Source: an uncultured Flavihumibacter sp. (GTDB lineage: Bacteria; Bacteroidota; Bacteroidia; Chitinophagales; Chitinophagaceae). Taken from it: 41,999 nucleotides of DNA. The DNA is taken from assembly GCA_946481605.1 (NCBI GenBank), contig CAMLPA010000001.1, forward strand, positions 1 to 41,999. The letters are read 5' to 3'. Shown piece by piece: positions 17,701 through 25,686 of the stretch. Position 1 is the first letter of the stretch; every line of letters begins with the position of its first letter. A program made the translations under genes and the position numbers. The notes under the pieces were generated by a model. It ran no database searches. It saw nothing but the letters and a program-made list of their open reading frames with translations, and was not told the DNA's origin.

Positions 17701-20700
17701 TATCCTGTCTTATGTCGATTTTGAATTGTACTGTGAGCCGAATAATGTATCCCCGTCTTCCTGCGTTCCGCCCGGCTCAACCTGCCGGTCACCCTATATG
17801 GAATGGCAGATGTACAAGGAAGCTTATCTGAGGCTCAAGTCGTATTTTGTAGAGAAAGCCCGGATACAATACAACCCTGAGTGCAAGAACTGCTATATCG
17901 GTACCGATAATACGGAAGTGGGCGGATGTGAGCCACCTCAGTACAGTTGGTTTACAGCCGTTACCGATAGTGTATCAAACGGGTTTACTTACATCAAAAT
18001 AAAATTCAACAATGCAGGAGACACTACGGCACCGAATCAATATGTTGTAAATATTCAATATTTGCGGAGCGGTGTTTATTATTATACGTCCCTCATTTTT
18101 CGCGCAGAACAGAGTTTTGAATTGATAAACCTGTACCAGATTTCAAGTTATTCAATTGTTTCAGTTGCTTGTGATAATGGACTGATTTTAACAATGCGCG
18201 ATGACCAGAAGAAATCAATGGAAAACTGGTGGAAAAGGTTCGATTCTGATTCTTCAGGTATATTTTATGCCAGTCTTTCTTCAACAGGAAAGCAAAGTAA
18301 AGTGGGAGATTGGAAGATTGACCCAAAACTTATTTCAATACCAGAACAAAAAGGATGTGTTTTCGATTGCCCCTGTCCCACTATCGCTAATTTCTGGGGG
18401 CACACTTATCTTGATGGCTATAATTGTCCATTATCCTCTGTATGGGTTTATTATAGTGGGCCTGAAATACCTGTTGGGCGGACGGTTAGAGTTTATTTTC
18501 GATACTATAATTCAAACTATTCATCATGGGAGTTTGAGGTAATTGATTTTGGCCCTGGCGAGACAGAAAAGGAGTTTTGCCTGACCTATTATGAATACAA
18601 TTACAATGAGATCATAGTCGACTATGTTGAGTGTATTGATGAACCCGGGTTTAATTGCGGTAATTCAGCTCAACGGCCTCCAAGTTTGTGTAAGGATGAT
18701 CCCAATTATCCCTACTATAAGAATAAAATCAGGCGCTATAATGACTATCAAAATACCGATGGACTTGCGGAGACAATCAGCACAAGGTATAGCGCTTATT
18801 CGGATGAACAAAAGGGGGCTGGAGCTGCGGAATGTAAATCAATTTGCGAAGCACAGGCCGATACCTGGATCAGTACACTCAAGGGGTGCAATGCGGCTTC
18901 GCCAGCTATCTGGGCTGAACTAAAGACAAAGTTGATCAACGCTTGTAAAACTGGATGCAGTACCAGTCAGTTAGCCGTCAATGGCTCTTCAAGTTCTTTT
19001 GAATCCATTATCCGGAGTTATTTTCCGACCTCGACAGATTCCTGTACAGCCTACCTTATTTCAAATCCATATCCCAGCAATAAGGAGCCGCAGTACAACC
19101 GTACGATTCATGTTGAAATTACCTCCTGCCTTCAAAGCAGATTCACGTATCTGAAGAATAAATATCTTTCATCTGGTTTCAGCGGCTCTTTCCATCTATG
19201 GCTGCAAAGGCAGTTGGGCGCGGATTACAAATTGAAAGAATCTGAACTTACTAGTCTTGAGACTCAGCTCAGTTCCGGGTGTAAGTATTTTAAAAAGCCG
19301 ATCGAACTCCCAGTGGCAATGGGCTGCAAATCACCCTCTTACTATTACAATGAAGCGTGCAGGGATTCAGCGTACATCAGGGGCGTATGGAACGCTTTCA
19401 ATGCACAGTTTCCCGGCGTAGATACTTTGAGCCAGCACTACCAGACAATACTGACAAACTATTTCAACCATTACCTGGGTTACGCTTTAAATTTCGAGGA
19501 CTATGACGCTTACATCAAGCGCATGCTGTCGGGTACGTTATACAAGGATTTGCTTTGCTCGAAGTCGCAGGACTCTTACGCTGAAAGTTTTTCAGACGTA
19601 AACAATTGCCTTGCGGATGTATTCTTTGCGGCGTATTCCACCGCGCTTACCGAGTACAATGTGTATATCGATTCAGTTCGGGCTGCATTCAGGGCGGCTT
19701 ATTTTACAAGGTGCCTCGCGGCTGATGCCAATCTGGCGATGCGTTCCAATTACCTCGAATACCATTATACACTGTATTATTACGATCAGAGTGGTAATCT
19801 CGTAAAAACGGTTCCACCAGCAGGCGTAACAATGGCAACGCCAACGCAGATAGACCAAACAATCAATTATAGAAAATCTTATAACCGGTATTGCCAGGAA
19901 AATCAGCCTTTTGCCCAGTTTACCGGAACGAACCGGATAAATGTTGTAGCGGCGGCGGGTAATGACTTCCCTTTGGCCGGGCCTGCGTTCACCTTTACAA
20001 TGGAGTCTTTTGTGAGACTCAATAATTTCAGTAACCAACCGATTTTTTCATTTATCAATTACTCAATAACAGGTGGCGTAACCAGGGAGAGTGGACTGGC
20101 ATTGATGGTCAGAAGCGGAAAACTGGTTATTGGATCTGGTGTATGGACCAGCTCGGCAACCAATAACTTTAACGAGAAGGAGTCTCCCGCTATTACTAAT
20201 TTCATGGAAACCGGTAAGTGGTACCATGTGGCGGTGGTTTTCTCGGCGGTCTCCTCAGCGTGGCCAAAAGTATATGTCAATGGAGTTCTTGTGCCACTTA
20301 CTTCCTTAGATGCCAATTCAACATCGTTCTATAATGTCTATCCTACTTCTACTACCATGCTGGGTGGCAGCGTCTATAAAGGCGTAACAACGCACATGCA
20401 GGGGGGTATGAGGCAGTTCAGGATGTACAGGAGAGCGCTGAGCCAATTGGAGCTGTTGCAGAATGCTACGAATAAGTGCCTGAATATTACGAACCAGGCT
20501 TTGCTGCTGGCGAATGTTCCGCTGAACGAAGGAACGGGCAATACGGCAAAAGACCTGAGTGCTAACTTTACGGCATCTGTCAATTCCGGCAGCCTTGGTT
20601 GGGGGAACTATTTTCCGCCCTATTATCCAACGCATACCCTTCCTACAGTTTATGAATACAATTCACTGAACCAGGTGGTGATGCAGTCTTCTCCTGATGG

Positions 20701-23608
20701 GGATACCTCCCGTTTCTGGTACGATGTGCTCGGCCGTTTGGTGGCATCTCAGAACAAGGAACAACTAAGCCCGAAAAACACGACATCGAACGCTGTAGTG
20801 AACCGGTACAGTTACACGACTTACGACGCGCAGGGCAGGATCTTGGAAGTAGGTGAAAAGCATGGCGGTGGTATTCTGCGTTTTGGCGATGGGTCTGGTA
20901 GTGGGTTCAATACGAAGAGTGTCAGCTCGCTGGGTTTGTGGTACGCTACTGGCTCCGACCACCAGGTTACCCAAACTTATTATGATATACCTGCCAGTAC
21001 CGTGGTCACCAATACTGATATCACCACACCCCAGTCGCTGAACAGCCGCAAGCGGGTGGTTTCTTCGATCTACAAGGAAGCGAAATCCAACACGGATTAC
21101 GATGTGGGTACACATTACGTATATGATATCAACGGCAACGTAAAAACCTTGTTCCAGGAACACAAGGCTTTCATTCAACTCCTGCCCACACTATCGCGCA
21201 CACCGCGCCGGGTGGATTATGAATACGACCTGATCAGCGGTAAGGTGAATAAAGTTCATTTCCAGAAAGACAGGAACGACCGGTTCTCCCATAAATACGA
21301 GTACGATGCGGAAAACAGGCTCACATCGGTGTGGACGAGCAAAGATGAACACGGCTTCACCTGGGAGAACGACGCAAGGTATTATTACTACCTGCACGGC
21401 CCGCTGGCCCGCTCAGAAATAGGTGACCATGAAGTGCAGGGCCTTGATTTTGCCTACACCTTACAAGGGTGGTTAAAAGGCATCAACGGCCAGACACTTG
21501 ATCCTGCTAAAGACATGGGCGAAGACGGACTGCTTTCCAACCCTGTGTACAAGAACTTCAGCAGGGATGTAATGGCTTTCAGTCTGGGTTACCATAACAA
21601 CGACTACAAGCCCATTGGTAACGCCACTGCCACCGCGTTCGGATTAACTTTTACAGCACCCACAGGGCTGGTGGGTACCACCGGCAATACCGGTTATGAA
21701 CTATTTAACGGTAATATCCGGAATACCACCCTGGCACTGAATAAACTGAACGGTGGCGCCACTTCGGGGTATTCTTATCTGTATGACCAGTTGAACCGGC
21801 TTACGGCAACTAAGCAACATAATGTTTCCGCGACAAGCTGGTCTTTCAGTTCGTTCAACGAAGCGTACCGGGAAAGAACCACTTACGATGCCAATGGGAA
21901 TATTATGCGGTACCTGCGCCAGGGGGCTAATGTCTCTGGTATGCCGCTGGGCATGGATAGTCTGACTTATAATTACTATGCCGGTTCCAACAAACTGTCT
22001 TTTGTTCGTGATGCGATCGCTTCGGGCAATTACGCGGGTGATGTGGATATAGACAATCAATATTCTGCCAACTACGATTATGATAAGATCGGTAACTTGA
22101 TGGGCGATGTTCAGGGCGGGTTGTCGAATATCTCCTGGAACGTGTATGGAAAGATCCGTTCGATCACCCAAACGAACGGCACTACCATCAATTATAAGTA
22201 TGACCCCTCAGGCAACCGGATTGAAAAATCCGTAACTTCGGGAGGTGTAACAACACGGGATTTTTACATTCGTGATGCGCAGGGGAATATATTGAGTGTG
22301 TACCGCCATGCGGGGGGCATACTGAATCTGGAGGAGATGCATTTGTATGGAAGTTCCCGTCTGGGTTTAACGGAACTGAAACGTACTGTTGCGGAAGAGA
22401 CGATTCCGCTGTATCCCGTACACGATAGTTCTTTGATTGGTTGGAAGCGGTATGAGTTGAGCAATCATCTGGGTAATGTGTTGGCTGTTATCAGTGATAA
22501 GAAGACTGGTGTGGCAGGATCGGGAAGCAGTATTGGTTATTATACTGCGGAGGTGATCAGTGAGCAGGATTATTATCCGTTTGGGATGGGGATGCCGGGG
22601 AGGAAGTGGAGTGTTGGGGGGTATGCATTCGGCTTTAATGGAAAGATGAATGATAATGATGTGAAGGGGGAGGGAAATCAGCAGGATTATGGGATGAGGA
22701 TATATGATACTAGGGTGGGAAAGTTTTTGTCGTTGGATCCCTTAACCAGATCATATCCATGGTACACTCCCTATCAATTTGCTGGGAATAAGCCAATTTT
22801 GGCAACAGATTTAGATGGGCTTGAGGAGAACACGAATTCTCTTTATGTAAAGCCTCCTGTGGTATTCCTAGTAAAACCAACATTTAAAGGAGTAATTTCA
22901 ATCACCAACGCCCTTAATGCACAACAAGTGCATAAGTTATTTGAAGGCAATTTTCTTGAATTGAAAAATGCCGATAAGAGCGGTGTTGCTCGTTCGTATG
23001 TAAATGAGATTGCTGGTTCGAATGCTGAAAATGGTTTAAGATTGGATATAACCCTTACTGGGCAAAGGAACGTTACGACAAAGAGTTGGAAAGGAACCGT
23101 TATTAGCCAGTTCTATCAATACTCATATAATTTCAATTACTTAAATGAAGATGGTGATGTGGTTGATGAAAGTGGAACTTTTGAAATTGACTACAATATT
23201 ATAAAAAGCACCTCTGTTTACGATATTGGATCAGGTATAGTTTTAAATAAGATAGTCTCATTTACTTTCACACGATTGAGATATGGGGCGAGCTTATTGA
23301 GAGGGGTTAAACTAACGGGAGATGTATCTGTTAAATCGAATGCGCAGATTCAAAAGTTATTGCGATGGGCTAAGACTGAAGGTGGAGATTTTGCTGCGGC
23401 AGCAGAATCAACAAGGGATTTTACGAAAAAACTTGGAACGAAGGCAATTGAAGAGCTTAAAGGGTTGGGTTACACTAAGGAGGATTTTGTGAAATGGAAA
23501 AGTACATATTCTGACGCAATAAAAAATCTTGCAGAAAGGAAAAAAGACATTCAAGTCCAGCAGGCTAGACTTGAAAGTGTTGAGAAAATACTGGAATTAT
23601 GGAAGTGA
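14774..23608 (+). CDS. Giant RHS-repeat polymorphic toxin with Sec signal peptide
   Basis: This 2944-aa protein has a Sec signal peptide (about residues 1-34, ending VWAAEE). At about residues 370-400 a block ETFYDAQGRPAVNVLP resembles the DUF6443-type N-terminal region of Bacteroidota RHS proteins. Residues about 600-1650 are a long, cysteine-rich region without a family I know. A LamG/concanavalin-like domain lies at about 1710-1935 (FTMESFVRLNNFS, KWYHVAVVFS, VYVNGVLV, GGMRQFRMYRRALS). YD repeats begin near 1955 (VYEYNSLNQVV, FWYDVLGRLVASQ). The conserved RHS core is at about 2560-2684: LSNHLGNVLAVISDKK, YYPFGMGMPGR, MRIYDTRVGKFLSLDPLTR, GNKPILATDLDGLEE. Everything after residue 2685 is variable toxin tip. 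It overlaps the next gene by 10 bp. No PAAR or VgrG-type feature is present, so type VI delivery is unlikely. Confidence 0.85.
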   Translation: MGRYVAGIGKSWLRIMSCCLLGVLFCVEVWAAEEPYAGSISGSAVTAGASFHVTDEKFVNISAWNTIDGTASRAPENILELKFDYFNNVFFFNQKFTINVTVNIKCYNNPYDTSAISQEYNNVLLTIRHDSTTGLAYKGLHSYKFNGAYKYKVTVLSITSPELGSSIPNILKLEGRTLIKRKYNFNATTNNPVQITEQARRIYLSWIPAHYPGAELFDLEYTIIDDSSAFGKQIQSTISASNLFTTNFLASLFKNNSTRITTPNDSVLINPVYRGGFLVFRIRGVQFKNEYLPSITDAEKYLRTTGNWNYSATKVGNPSYAYNIVDLSWHEDSLNWQYSVSFAEEGKKKEMVGYFDGLFKNRQNVTINNATLNAVVQETFYDAQGRPAVNVLPAPTNDGTLHYFDAFNRSNLNKPYNYADISAGVNCNDTAALVSDSSGAGRYYSEKNDVNDYFFKKYIPKAEGYPYSFTSYTQDNTGRIKAQGGVGKVFQPGQGHDTKYFYGKPTQDELDRLFGVEAGNAIHYLKNMVVDPNGQISVSYVNASGKTVATALAGVTPPGLEKLPSHDNVGTPVKKGMLTSQDFADELSTGLKIGVSSFLAPISGEYKFFYDLTPLRMDVLYGSALQYKICNTCYYDLEILIKDNCGTVKSSVLKPVLAGTLFQTSCSYTAPVISDSFAFNIAAHEIGDYSISYNIKVSETALKFYDSVHLAQNTDIRAFNSFLTERLGQASFIDCFSDCKTCKETLGTQTEFINNRIKPLFYQADSLNFAPFQSWAEALYTTLYNNCQSIQSGCQEFSSPCDEEKLLLLEDLMPGGQYALYDENFELLETSSLNVLHGLYRLGRTFTNEDGTPGTIFKDGVNYPAGSIFITIREFIENFKPAWAEAFLPLHPEYCFYQWCLTNSTSKAFDNMILELDNDSTATAQGYFGSVTSLLSSDPFFASGGYGSGMYTDMYDSLYNYSNTVYGYPSSAPVKNILSYVDFELYCEPNNVSPSSCVPPGSTCRSPYMEWQMYKEAYLRLKSYFVEKARIQYNPECKNCYIGTDNTEVGGCEPPQYSWFTAVTDSVSNGFTYIKIKFNNAGDTTAPNQYVVNIQYLRSGVYYYTSLIFRAEQSFELINLYQISSYSIVSVACDNGLILTMRDDQKKSMENWWKRFDSDSSGIFYASLSSTGKQSKVGDWKIDPKLISIPEQKGCVFDCPCPTIANFWGHTYLDGYNCPLSSVWVYYSGPEIPVGRTVRVYFRYYNSNYSSWEFEVIDFGPGETEKEFCLTYYEYNYNEIIVDYVECIDEPGFNCGNSAQRPPSLCKDDPNYPYYKNKIRRYNDYQNTDGLAETISTRYSAYSDEQKGAGAAECKSICEAQADTWISTLKGCNAASPAIWAELKTKLINACKTGCSTSQLAVNGSSSSFESIIRSYFPTSTDSCTAYLISNPYPSNKEPQYNRTIHVEITSCLQSRFTYLKNKYLSSGFSGSFHLWLQRQLGADYKLKESELTSLETQLSSGCKYFKKPIELPVAMGCKSPSYYYNEACRDSAYIRGVWNAFNAQFPGVDTLSQHYQTILTNYFNHYLGYALNFEDYDAYIKRMLSGTLYKDLLCSKSQDSYAESFSDVNNCLADVFFAAYSTALTEYNVYIDSVRAAFRAAYFTRCLAADANLAMRSNYLEYHYTLYYYDQSGNLVKTVPPAGVTMATPTQIDQTINYRKSYNRYCQENQPFAQFTGTNRINVVAAAGNDFPLAGPAFTFTMESFVRLNNFSNQPIFSFINYSITGGVTRESGLALMVRSGKLVIGSGVWTSSATNNFNEKESPAITNFMETGKWYHVAVVFSAVSSAWPKVYVNGVLVPLTSLDANSTSFYNVYPTSTTMLGGSVYKGVTTHMQGGMRQFRMYRRALSQLELLQNATNKCLNITNQALLLANVPLNEGTGNTAKDLSANFTASVNSGSLGWGNYFPPYYPTHTLPTVYEYNSLNQVVMQSSPDGDTSRFWYDVLGRLVASQNKEQLSPKNTTSNAVVNRYSYTTYDAQGRILEVGEKHGGGILRFGDGSGSGFNTKSVSSLGLWYATGSDHQVTQTYYDIPASTVVTNTDITTPQSLNSRKRVVSSIYKEAKSNTDYDVGTHYVYDINGNVKTLFQEHKAFIQLLPTLSRTPRRVDYEYDLISGKVNKVHFQKDRNDRFSHKYEYDAENRLTSVWTSKDEHGFTWENDARYYYYLHGPLARSEIGDHEVQGLDFAYTLQGWLKGINGQTLDPAKDMGEDGLLSNPVYKNFSRDVMAFSLGYHNNDYKPIGNATATAFGLTFTAPTGLVGTTGNTGYELFNGNIRNTTLALNKLNGGATSGYSYLYDQLNRLTATKQHNVSATSWSFSSFNEAYRERTTYDANGNIMRYLRQGANVSGMPLGMDSLTYNYYAGSNKLSFVRDAIASGNYAGDVDIDNQYSANYDYDKIGNLMGDVQGGLSNISWNVYGKIRSITQTNGTTINYKYDPSGNRIEKSVTSGGVTTRDFYIRDAQGNILSVYRHAGGILNLEEMHLYGSSRLGLTELKRTVAEETIPLYPVHDSSLIGWKRYELSNHLGNVLAVISDKKTGVAGSGSSIGYYTAEVISEQDYYPFGMGMPGRKWSVGGYAFGFNGKMNDNDVKGEGNQQDYGMRIYDTRVGKFLSLDPLTRSYPWYTPYQFAGNKPILATDLDGLEENTNSLYVKPPVVFLVKPTFKGVISITNALNAQQVHKLFEGNFLELKNADKSGVARSYVNEIAGSNAENGLRLDITLTGQRNVTTKSWKGTVISQFYQYSYNFNYLNEDGDVVDESGTFEIDYNIIKSTSVYDIGSGIVLNKIVSFTFTRLRYGASLLRGVKLTGDVSVKSNAQIQKLLRWAKTEGGDFAAAAESTRDFTKKLGTKAIEELKGLGYTKEDFVKWKSTYSDAIKNLAERKKDIQVQQARLESVEKILELWK
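22583..22621 (+). other. G-run cluster (possible G-quadruplex) in the RHS core coding sequence
   Basis: Four G runs occur close together on the coding strand: GGG (22583-22585), GGGG (22588-22591), GGGG (22597-22600) and GGGGGG (22616-22621). The spacers are 2, 5 and 15 nt. The wider stretch 22561-22740 has about 70 G and 14 C by hand count, unlike flanking RHS sequence. It lies about 200-245 bp before the junction with the variable toxin tip. Confidence 0.5.
22829..23608 (+). other. Variable C-terminal toxin region of the RHS protein
   Basis: This stretch encodes residues about 2686-2944, directly after the DLDGLEE end of the RHS core, where polymorphic toxins carry their effector. Base composition drops at once to AT-rich, unlike the RHS body but like the immunity gene that follows. 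The first ~150 residues are beta-rich (FKGVISITNALN, FNYLNEDGDVVDESGTFEID); the last ~80 are helical and charged (GGDFAAAAESTRDFTKKLG, then GLGYTKEDFVKWKSTYSDAI). I do not recognise a nuclease, deaminase or ADP-ribosyltransferase motif, so the activity is unknown. Confidence 0.65.
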
Positions 23609-23886
23609 AAAAAAATAGCAGCCAACTATCATTGGTAAACAATAGCAACAGTCCTTTACTTATTACTGTGGAGTATATTCATTATGTTGAGGCGCTGCCG
23701 CCAGGTGATATGTTTAAAATTGAGATATACTCTACACCAGAAATTGATTTAAAATCAATTTTTAAAGTGGAATTTGATGGGGCCAACTCATTAACTATTT
23801 TACTTAATAATAATATTGAGTTCTTTGGGAGCTATCAGGTGTTTTTTTACGTCGGCGATAAGTGTGTGTACAGCCAAAAATTATAA
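23599..23886 (+). CDS. Putative immunity protein for the RHS toxin tip
   Basis: This 95-aa protein has no signal peptide and is mostly predicted beta strand with acidic patches (for example DMFKIEIYSTPEIDLKS). No known family is recognised. The call rests on position: it is the first gene after the toxin tip, overlaps the RHS stop by 10 bp, is small and cytoplasmic, and shares the AT-rich composition of the tip. Immunity genes of polymorphic toxins are normally placed this way. It is the last gene of the operon. Confidence 0.65.
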   Translation: MEVKKNSSQLSLVNNSNSPLLITVEYIHYVEALPPGDMFKIEIYSTPEIDLKSIFKVEFDGANSLTILLNNNIEFFGSYQVFFYVGDKCVYSQKL

Positions 23887-24066
23887 TGGATTTCGTTCTT
23901 GTCTGAATTGCGGAGTAGTCTATTTTTACCGTGAGGGAGGATCGAGTAATGGAAAGCCAGAGATGATCGGGTTCTTAAAATATACAGGAATATCATTCGT
24001 TAAAACAGCAAAGAGTGCATATTTGGACTCATTTAAAATGCTGAAATTCAGTATAGAATTGCATTT
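23887..24066. other. Non-coding stretch after the immunity gene
   Basis: A plus-strand frame runs through here (23816-24169) but overlaps the immunity gene in another phase, then the 58-bp repeat and its terminator, and shows no protein-like features. This is where extra orphan tip/immunity cassettes often accumulate, but I see none. Confidence 0.4.
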
Positions 24067-24124
24067 AACCTCCTCAAATCTTCCACCAAAGAGTTCGAAC
24101 TTTGTCCCAGCGGGTTCACGGAGA
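24067..24124 (+). repeat. 58-bp direct repeat, right copy
   Basis: This is the same-orientation partner of 581-638 (55/58 identical). Here the palindromic core is fuller (CAAAGAGTTCGAACTTTG). It marks the right edge of the module that carries the T9SS cargo and RHS operon. A different strong terminator abuts it. Confidence 0.75.
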
Positions 24125-24165
24125 CGCCAAGTGAAGACAATACTTCCACTTGGCGTCATTTTTTT
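24123..24165 (+). terminator. Intrinsic terminator at the end of the RHS module
   Basis: A perfect 11-bp GC-rich stem (24123-24133 with 24147-24157), partly extended into the loop, is followed by a T7 tract. It is the first strong stop for transcripts coming from the 20-kb RHS operon. Confidence 0.85.
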
Positions 24166-24323
24166 ATAGGAATTTATCTCTTCTGAAATTTTTTGATTGG
24201 ATGCCTCTTTAGTTAAGTTAGAGCGCCATTATATTCTCCATCTTTTATTGCTTTTAATCTTCTTTTATTTTTCCTTCCAGCATGCTACGTAAACGGAAGT
24301 AACGATTTTCTATGTTTATGCAA

Positions 24324-24351
24324 TTGTCTTTTTTGTTTAAAATTAGCTTGG
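24324..24351 (+). promoter_or_regulatory. Possible promoter of the sbcDC-ABC operon
   Basis: TTG (24324-24326), a 17-nt spacer and TAGCTTGG (24344-24351) match the Bacteroidota -33/-7 pattern (TTTG and TAnnTTTG) with one mismatch in the -7 box. It would give a leader of about 80 nt before the ATG of sbcD. The remaining sequence from 24166 to 24438 is AT-rich with nothing else recognisable. Confidence 0.3.
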
Positions 24352-24438
24352 ATATATATGTTTTTGATATTTATTATTATCTTAATCGTTGATAATTACG
24401 GTCAATTGAACCCCTTTTAAGTATAACCTTAATCCATT

Positions 24439-25686
24439 ATGAAAATTCTGCATACCGCCGACTGGCATATAGGCCAGCTCTTTCATGAATATGACCGTAC
24501 CTACGAGCACCAGCAATTTTTAAACTGGTTACTGGAAAAATTGATATCAGAACAAATAGATGTATTACTCATCAGCGGTGATGTGTTCGACCTGTCCAAC
24601 CCCTCGGCAGCGTCCATCAAAATGTTTTACAGCTTTTTGAACAAAGCAGTGAAAGCCAGTCCCAATCTGCAAATAATCATCACTGCCGGCAACCACGATT
24701 CGGCGGCACGCCTTGAATCCCCCAAACCGCTGCTGGAATCATCCAACATTCATATCATTGGCCTCGTTGAGAAAAAGGAGGATGGCAGCATTGATTATGA
24801 AAAACTGGTTCTTCCACTGAAAGATAAAGCAGGAGCTATCAAAGCCTGGTGTATGGCCATTCCTTTTTTACGCATAGGCGATTACCCTTTTGTTGCGGAT
24901 GCAGAAAACCTTTATACCGCTGGTGTGTCTGCGCTATATACAGCAGCTTACGACTATGCCTGTACTAAAAAGCAGGCAGATGAACCCGTGATCTGCATGG
25001 GGCACTTACATGCGCAACAGGCAGAAATTACTGATATGGATAAAACAGAAAGATTGATCATGGGCGGTGTGGAATGTATTGCAGCTACAGCTTTTCACGA
25101 AGATATCAGGTATTTGGCCTTGGGACACATTCACAAAGCCCAGCGCATTGGCGGTAAAGAGCATATAAGATATTGTGGCAGCCCTATTCCTATGTCTTTT
25201 TCGGAACTGAATTATAAACACCAGGTGATTGTGTTTGACTTGGAAGAACAAAGCATTCATAACGTGGAATCTATTGAAGTACCTGTATCAGTAGAACTAA
25301 AGAGAGTACCATCCGTTCATAGTTCATTGACCGAAGTGATCAATGCCTTACAACAATTGCCCGCAGCAGGTAGCGAGCTCCAATCAACGCCCTACCTGGA
25401 AGTGCGTGTGCTGCTGGATGGTCCCGAACCCGGGCTGCGCCACAAGATAGAAACAGCCCTAAACGGCAAAGCTGTGCGCCTGGCAAAAATAGATGTGAAG
25501 TACCCTGTGGCTGCTGCTGCTGTCAATACGACAGCAACCATTCCGGAAGACAATCTCCGGGAACTACAACCGGAGGATGTGTTTGCGAAAGTGTACCAGG
25601 CCAAATATAACAATGCCGTTCCGGCGGAGCTGCTCCAATTATTTAACCAGGCAACCCAGGAGGTGGCGCAAACTGTAGCTGAATGA
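24439..25686 (+). CDS. sbcD: Exonuclease SbcCD, nuclease subunit SbcD
   Basis: This 415-aa protein is a Mre11-type metallophosphatase. It supplies the Mn-dependent nuclease of the SbcCD complex, which trims blocked DNA ends and cleaves hairpins. The metal-binding motifs are in order: TADWHIGQ (about residues 6-13), LLISGDVFDLSNPS (about 44-57), ITAGNHDS (about 80-87), then MGHLHAQ (about 189) and ALGHIHKAQ (about 229). The C-terminal capping domain follows, and length is normal for the family. Its stop overlaps the sbcC start (ATGA), so the subunits are translationally coupled. Base composition is richer in G+C than the genes after sbcC. Confidence 0.95.
   Translation: MKILHTADWHIGQLFHEYDRTYEHQQFLNWLLEKLISEQIDVLLISGDVFDLSNPSAASIKMFYSFLNKAVKASPNLQIIITAGNHDSAARLESPKPLLESSNIHIIGLVEKKEDGSIDYEKLVLPLKDKAGAIKAWCMAIPFLRIGDYPFVADAENLYTAGVSALYTAAYDYACTKKQADEPVICMGHLHAQQAEITDMDKTERLIMGGVECIAATAFHEDIRYLALGHIHKAQRIGGKEHIRYCGSPIPMSFSELNYKHQVIVFDLEEQSIHNVESIEVPVSVELKRVPSVHSSLTEVINALQQLPAAGSELQSTPYLEVRVLLDGPEPGLRHKIETALNGKAVRLAKIDVKYPVAAAAVNTTATIPEDNLRELQPEDVFAKVYQAKYNNAVPAELLQLFNQATQEVAQTVAE

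Noticed and set aside
3348..23886. Type VI secretion delivery of the RHS protein
   Set aside because: No VgrG, PAAR, Hcp, sheath or EagR-type chaperone is encoded, and both giants begin with Sec signal peptides.
23816..24169. Plus-strand frame of 117 codons after the immunity gene
   Set aside because: It overlaps the immunity gene out of frame and runs through the 58-bp repeat and a terminator; no protein-like pattern.
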